64,000 nt of DNA from Conus ventricosus (lineage: Eukaryota > Mollusca > Gastropoda > Neogastropoda > Conidae), in the NCBI GenBank assembly GCA_018398815.1, contig CM031620.1:57720054-57784053 (forward strand), written 5' to 3'. The notes beneath the pieces were generated by a model. The model did no database searches. It saw nothing but the letters and a program-made list of their open reading frames with translations, and was not told the DNA's origin. This document shows positions 59,100 to 64,000 of this stretch, piece after piece (within the stretch, counting starts at the first letter, position 1; each line of letters opens with the position of its first letter). Made by a program: the position numbers and the translations under genes.

Positions 59100-59227
59100 A
59101 TGAAACATAACTGTGTTATGTTGTTATTAATGAAACATGACTGTGGGGTGTAGTTGATGAAAGATGACTGTGGGGTATAGTTGATGAAACATGACTGTGG
59201 GGTATAGTTGATGAAACATGACTGTGG
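59100..59227. repeat. 27-bp tandem repeat, split by the nested element
   Basis: The unit is gatgaaacatgactgtgggg followed by tatagtt. It resumes at 59958 with ctgtggggtatagttgatgg on the other side of the nested element. Confidence 0.8.
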
Positions 59228-59400
59228 CAGAGTTGCCTACCGTTCCTGAGCAGCCGTATTTGATCCGGATCTAAGTAAAAATATCCCCTTAGTCCGGAAA
59301 GTACGGTTATCGAAAGCATGCTCCGGAGAAAAAAAACGCCGTGGAAAATTTCGTGGGGGGGGGGGGAATTTTGGCTTGCCTTCACCAAGTGTGAGTTCGA

Positions 59401-59408
59401 GCATGCGC
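59401..59408. promoter_or_regulatory. NRF-1-like motif GCATGCGC
   Basis: One full half-site plus overlap (gaGCATGCGCAA), about 115 bp upstream of the ORF start used at 59524. Confidence 0.45.
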
Positions 59409-59523
59409 AATGGGAAACGCTTTGTGAACCAAGTTTTCTGATTGGTTGACCCACTTCACTTCACTTCCCTTCAAGCTCGCTGGCTGGCCTAGGCCTAGGC
59501 ATTCAAGGCATTCAAGTTTCAAA

Positions 59524-59907
59524 ATGGCCAGCAAGAGGAAGCAAAGCGATCAGTGTGGTTCGTCTGAAGATCGTTCTGAAACTCCACCACGGGATGTGAA
59601 AAAACCACGACGAATGCAGGCTTTCAAAACGGATTATTCCGAGAAGTGGCCCTGTTTAAGACCTGGACAGAAGGGGCAAACATTCGGATTTTGCTCTGTG
59701 TGCAAGTGTGACTTTTCCGTCGCTCATGGTGGAAAGGACGACTGCCGTCGCACATCGAATCGAAAAAAACATGCCGAGTATGAGAGCAAAGCCAAGAAAG
59801 TGGGCAAATGCCTGAAAATATCGGGATTTTTCACTTTGAGTTCTTCATCCACTAACAGGCAGACGCACTTGAACTGTCTGTTCCTGAAAAAAATCCTGTG
59901 TTCCTGA
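59524..59907 (+). CDS. BED-like zinc-finger protein of the nested element
   Basis: Starts MASKRKQSDQCGSSEDRSET. I prefer this Met, in YY1-like context caaaATGGCC, to the in-frame Met at 59446. The finger is FGFCSVCKCDFSVAHGGKDD, then RRTSNRKKHAE, and the ORF closes after 127 codons. C-x2-C and the last His are present. The His expected after DDCRR is absent, possibly from an indel near 59747. It resembles the neighbouring ORF at 58560 in layout (FCxxCxC...HGGxxD) but is clearly diverged. Confidence 0.65.
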   Translation: MASKRKQSDQCGSSEDRSETPPRDVKKPRRMQAFKTDYSEKWPCLRPGQKGQTFGFCSVCKCDFSVAHGGKDDCRRTSNRKKHAEYESKAKKVGKCLKISGFFTLSSSSTNRQTHLNCLFLKKILCS

Positions 59908-60488
59908 TTTCTGAGACATTTGTTCCTGATGAGCAAATTTTGGGGTAGGCATGTCTGCTGTGGGGTATAGTTGATGGATCCTAAGTCCTATGGGGTGTAG
60001 TTGTGAGATCATAAGGGCAGAAGGGTGAAGTTGATGGAACTTGAACTGAAGAATGTGGGTGCAGCTGATGGAAGCCCAGGACTGTGAGTGCTGTTGATTG
60101 GGAGGGCAGAGCATCTTTTATGTTCATCCTACATCAATATGGAAGATAAAAAAGCTGTTTGGGTAAGTCTTATTTTGTGTGTTTTGTATATTAATCTATA
60201 GAAAAAAAAATATGGTGGCTACCTACAGAAGAGGCTTTTTTTACACAAAATATTGCATTGTATGCAACATACTAATATGCATGCTTTGATATGGTTTAAT
60301 AATAGGCTTGCTTTTGATTAGTTTTCCTATCAGGAGATGAAAAATATGCCTGTCAGAGTGTAAAAAAGGCTTCAGCTTCAGGGGGCGCAGCCCCCTGACC
60401 CCGCTGATCAGGAGGGGGGCCAGCCCCCCTCCCGAACCCACCCCCCGTGAGGTGTTACTCTTTTTGACTCTGGGAGGTTGGCAGCTTT

Positions 60489-60832
60489 GTATCAACAGCC
60501 CAGACCTCTCCGCAACCACCTAACACCACAGATATTTTACTTTGGTCCATGGCCAAGCAGGTGTAAACCTTGCAACCTTACCGATGGTGTGCACCCATCA
60601 AGCCAGGCAAGCCTGGGTAGTCAGTAAGACCTACGTGCATGCAGGCCGATGACTAATGGGCCGAGGCGCCAACGCCCTGTCCAGCCAGACTGCCTCTCCT
60701 TCAGCCCACTAGAGAACCCAGTGGGGAGCTGTTGGGGAACGAGGTGAGACGCTTTCCACGCCTATGACTGACAGTTTGATTGTCACTACCCACACCCCCC
60801 CCTCCCAACACCCCCCACCCCCCAACCACCCC
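60489..60832. other. Flank between hAT element and SINE
   Basis: C-rich low-complexity sequence at about 60790-60830 directly before the SINE; no gene seen. Confidence 0.5.
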
Positions 60833-61358
60833 GCCGGAATAGCTTAGTTGGTAGAACACCGGACTCGTAATCCAAGGGTTGCGGGTTCGAATCTCCGCTG
60901 CCAGGCTGTTTCGGTGCTGGGGGATTTTTCCCTCGGAGTTGACATTAGTTCGGACTCCATTCCCCATACAGTCCTTCGAATGAGACTATAAACCGAGGTT
61001 CCGTGTGTGAACGCATGCATAACATCTTGCACACACGTCAAATCCCATCACCAACTTTCGGAAAGAGAAGGCCAGTTTGGCCCGTTGGTATGGATGACAC
61101 GTTGCACAAAGCATGCACCCTGCGTGAGAAATGGAAAGAATGAAGGAAGTAAGGAAACTTAGTGAACGATATCGAACGATATTGACTGGATGACACGGGA
61201 AACGACTGAATGAAGCGCCAGCTGGCAGCTCTTCAGTCGGCACTACCCAGGTAGGCAGCCCGTTGTGTAAACGAGTGTGGATTGTAAAGCGCTTAGAGCT
61301 TGGTCTCTAGCCGAAAATAGGCGCCATATAAGTATTCATTATTATTTATTATTATTAT
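60833..61358 (+). mobile_element. tRNA-Thr-like SINE with LINE-type tail
   Basis: The head 60833-60905 resembles tRNA-Thr (CGT): tagcttagttggtagaac A box, anticodon loop ctcgtaa, B box gcgggttcgaatctccgc. A body of about 350 bases follows. The 3' end is gtaaagcgcttagagct...ggcgccatataagtatt and an (ATT)n tail. The tail resembles that of the L2-like LINE at 36370-36430, suggesting mobilisation by that LINE group. Confidence 0.8.
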
Positions 61359-61559
61359 ATGCGAATTACTCATCAGTTCTTCTTCCTTCTTCACCGTCCA
61401 ACTCAGGGTGCCACCCTCTGTGGTACTGGAGTTCGCACACTTGAAGGGCCCCCAAGGAAACCAATCTCAACCTCCTCAGCTAAATTACCCTCGATTTGCT
61501 TTAAAGGACTATAGAACATTAATAATTTGGCGCGACACGTCACAGGTTTATAGAGAGAT

Positions 61560-61618
61560 GGGGGTGACCTACTCGTTTTTGAGTGAACCGGTGTTTGAGG
61601 AGAAGAAGAAGAAGACGA
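61560..61618 (+). mobile_element. LINE tail fragment with (GAA)n
   Basis: ggtgacctactcgtttttga followed by gtgaaccggtg and GAA repeats matches the tails at about 11950-11999 and 54670-54732. Confidence 0.6.
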
Positions 61619-61741
61619 TTCTTGCTACATTACAATAGGCGTGGAGAAGAACGAAAAAAATGGAGAAAAAAAGACAATAGGACAGACGATTCTTGCTACA
61701 TTACAATTAAATATTCCAGCTTTTACTACTTAGACACACGT

Positions 61742-61743
<2 letters not shown>

Positions 61744-61793
<50 letters not shown>

Positions 61794-61890
61794 CCGCACG
61801 CGCATACACACAAGCACGCGTGCGCACGCACACACAGTCACACACACACACATGCACGCACGCACGCACACACACACACACACAAACACA

Positions 61891-61943
<53 letters not shown>

Positions 61944-62011
61944 TAGAGAGAGAGAGAGATGCCACGCACACACACACACACACACGCACACACAGAGGGG
62001 GGGGGGGGGAT
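61744..62011. repeat. (AC)n microsatellite cluster
   Basis: Several AC tracts with an AG tract and a G run; further AC at 62274-62375 and (ATT)n at 62126-62162. Confidence 0.95.
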
Positions 62012-62451
62012 CTACATCTACATGCACCACTGCACTGGCTGAAAAAAGGAACTAACAGTCTTTAAACGAAATGTAGTACACGCACACTAGCAGTGTGTTG
62101 AACTTTTTCTCTTTTTTTTTTCTTTTTATTATTATTATTATTATTATTATCATTATTATTATTGCAATCATTTTCTCCCAGGATAATCCAACACCAGTTG
62201 CACAGCTTATAACTAAGGCCAATACATTTGGTGGATTGCCTTCGATTCAAAGCAAGTCATTCGCATGTGCGCGCACACACACACACACACACACGCACGC
62301 AAGCGCACGCGCGTACACACACACACACGCACACAAAAACACGCACGCACACACACATGCAAGCACACGCACACACTTTTAGAAATGTGAGCTGCATAGG
62401 TCTACAACATCGTAAGAAAAGATTTGGTATGAAATGAACGTCGAAAGGTAG

Positions 62452-63923
62452 CAAGATAAGATAAGATAATGTTGCTTATAGCCAGCCGACCACAAAGGGC
62501 CACATCAGGGTTGTCACCACGTTAAAATCAACTAACCAGTCATTTGAAAAAAAAAAAAAAAAAAAAAAAACCTTTCACACATCTCAGTAAAAGACATCGT
62601 CTAGAAACGCACCAGAAACTTCGTTAAAAATCTTTCTTCCGTAAAATCTTAAATCAGATGAAAAATGTTAATCTCTCTCAAAAACTCAAGGATCACATCA
62701 GGCGGGACATCCCTGAACAGGATCTTCATGGACTCTGCTGTAAAATGTTTGTGTCTCACATCATGCAAGTCCCAACACTCTAAAAGAACATGTTTCATTG
62801 TGAGTGGCGCATGACATGGAATGCACCACGGAGCTTCTTCACTCTTTAAAAGGTAAGAATGGGTAAAATACGAATGGCCGGTGTGCAGCCGGCACAGAAC
62901 CGTTTCCTCTTTACGACCTCCTGACGTAGATGGGAGGAAGTCCTTAAGGTTTGGACGGATCTGAAAGAGTTTGTTACTCGTCTGTGTGTTCCAATCCTCC
63001 TGCCAGAGGTCTCTCACATAATCGTTAATTTTGGGTTTCACATCTGAGCAGGGGATATAAATGTTGGACAGTTTCTCTCTTGTGGCGTTCTTGGCTAAAC
63101 GATCAACCATTTCGTTCCCGCCGATGCCAACATGACCAGGAACCCAAGCAAGAGTAATGTTGTAACCGTCCGCTTTCAACTTGCTAAAAAGTTCAAAGAA
63201 ATGCAAAAGTTCTGGATGCTGAAGGTTGCGGCCAGCTATGGCTTCCAAAGCTGACAGCGAATCAAGACAGAACCAGAAAGTCCCTCTTTGAAGAATGTGA
63301 GATTATCTTCAAAGCCAGAACCAGAGCAGTAAGTTCAGCAGAATAGACAGAAGCATCTGAATGTATATGTTCCAACAGTATCTGAGAAGGAGCCCCAGGG
63401 CAATAGGCTGCACAGGCCACTCCATCCTCAGACTTGGAACCGTCAGTGAAAACTTTTTGATAGGATGGGAATTTCGAACAGAGGTCAGCATACAATGCCT
63501 TGTACGCCAGAGAGCTGGTAGACTCTTTGCGAAAAGCTGCAAGATCGAAACGAATCTCTGGTGTGAAAAAGGTCCACGGAGGTTGATCCGGAAACTTGGA
63601 AAAATCGGAAACTACTCCCAGGTCTAGACCTGCATTCCGCACGTGAGGCTGCATACGAAGACCAAACGGCGGAATACATTTAGGGTTGTTTTCAAACTTA
63701 CTTTGGAACGGAGGGTCAAAGACACAGTCATAGGCAGGGTTTTCTGGTTCTGAGAACAGTCGGATATAATAATTCAAAGACAGTTTCAGCCTGCGGTTGG
63801 ACAGTGAAGGTTCACCTGCCTCTGCGTACAGGCTGTACACAGGGGTGGTGCGGAACGCTCCAAGACAGAGACGAAGCCCTTGATGGTGAAAGGTAGCAAA
63901 CCGTAGTTTCCAGACTGTATTTA

Positions 63924-63926
<3 letters not shown>
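62452..63926 (-). mobile_element. I/Nimb-like LINE with RNase H, 5' truncated
   Basis: On the minus strand about 63920-63262 encodes the end of the RT region (LRLCLGAFRTTPVYSLYAEA) and the start of RNase H (VFTDGSKSEDGVACAAY, SVYSAELTAL: catalytic Asp and Glu). After one frameshift near 63270, 63248-62649 gives the rest of RNase H (WVPGHVGIGGNEMVDRLAKN) and a C-terminal region with a CIPCHAPLTMKHVLLEC zinc-knuckle-like motif, ending INIFHLI and stop. The 3' UTR contains a T/A run and ends in a TTATC-type tail at about 62452-62468. RNase H in a LINE is the hallmark of the I group. The 5' end meets a (CT)n tract at 63927. Confidence 0.88.

Positions 63927-63977
<51 letters not shown>
63927..63977. 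repeat. (CT)n microsatellite
   Basis: An almost pure CT run at the truncated 5' end of the LINE. Confidence 0.95.
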
Positions 63978-63985
<8 letters not shown>

Positions 63986-64000
63986 ACTCTTCACACACAC

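Larger units (their letters stand above)
59228..59957 (+). mobile_element. Nested 730-bp TIR element with its own zinc-finger ORF
   Basis: Begins CAGAGTTGCCTACC and ends in the complement of CAGACATGCCTACC (12 of 14 bases matching). It is flanked directly by CTGTGG on both sides (59222-59227 and 59958-59963). Deleting the element and one CTGTGG restores the 27-bp array. It holds a GCATGCGC motif and a zinc-finger ORF and nothing else recognisable, which makes it a very compact coding TIR element. CAGAG termini fit the hAT pattern YARNG; the 6-bp duplication is shorter than the usual 8. Confidence 0.75.
58303..60488 (+). mobile_element. hAT element with 8-bp TSD, zinc-finger ORF and nested element
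   Basis: Termini ATAGCTGCCAAC (58303-58314) and the complement of AAAGCTGCCAAC (60477-60488) are inverted repeats. Both sides carry the direct 8-mer GTATCAAC (58295-58302 and 60489-60496), the target duplication length typical of hAT elements. Total 2.19 kb. Inside are an NRF-1 site, a zinc-finger ORF, a 27-bp tandem repeat, a nested 730-bp TIR element (59228-59957), and a GC hairpin agggggcgcagccccct (60380-60396) near the right end. No transposase domain is visible: a non-autonomous copy. Confidence 0.85.

Noticed and set aside
61583..62065. 160-codon open frame
   Set aside because: Mostly (AC)n translated as His/Thr; the start overlaps a LINE tail.

Overview
This is animal nuclear DNA. 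It has split exons with GT/AG introns, several LINE clades, tRNA-derived SINEs, hAT-like DNA elements, and a very high load of microsatellites and minisatellites. The gene content and repeat style suggest a marine invertebrate, probably a gastropod mollusc. That placement is inferred from general knowledge; nothing in the window proves it. No bacterial, phage or CRISPR features are present.

The one host gene I recognise is an ortholog of ATXN7L3 (SGF11), on the + strand. Eight exons lie between about 25066 and the stop codon at 56917-56919. The SGF11 zinc-finger exon, the acidic DWSYG exon, the SCA7 zinc-binding exon and the Lys/Ser-rich last exon are all visible. Splice phases agree from exon to exon except at places where the base sequence looks damaged by single-base indels. 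ATXN7L3 is the adaptor of the SAGA histone H2B deubiquitinase module. Its introns hold at least seven unrelated minisatellites, one of which has amplified the exon 5 splice donor itself.

Layout: 1-2716 is a second copy of ATXN7L3 intron sequence (about 44.09-46.76 kb). 2717-3716 is a 1000-N gap. 3717-18852 is a contig with an RTE-like LINE (with target-site duplication), a 1.4-kb tandem duplication and a minus-strand CR1-like LINE. 18853-19852 is a second 1000-N gap. From 19853 a third contig begins by repeating 13152-18852 and then carries ATXN7L3. The two copies flanking the second gap differ by two clean insertions: a 1.44-kb element only in the left copy, and a tRNA-Ser/LINE chimera only in the right copy. 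This looks like two haplotypes placed end to end.

48-60.5 kb carries the most unusual material: DNA elements with terminal inverted repeats, each holding a short zinc-finger first exon. Three have an NRF-1-like GCATGCGC motif upstream. One of them, and a fourth exon without that motif, end in a splice donor whose phase fits the ATXN7L3 last exon. The window closes with a tRNA-Thr-like SINE (60.8-61.4 kb) and a minus-strand I/Nimb-like LINE with an RNase H domain (62.5-63.9 kb). Base-level quality is modest: many indels in homopolymers and repeats, so apparent frameshifts should not be read as gene death without read support.
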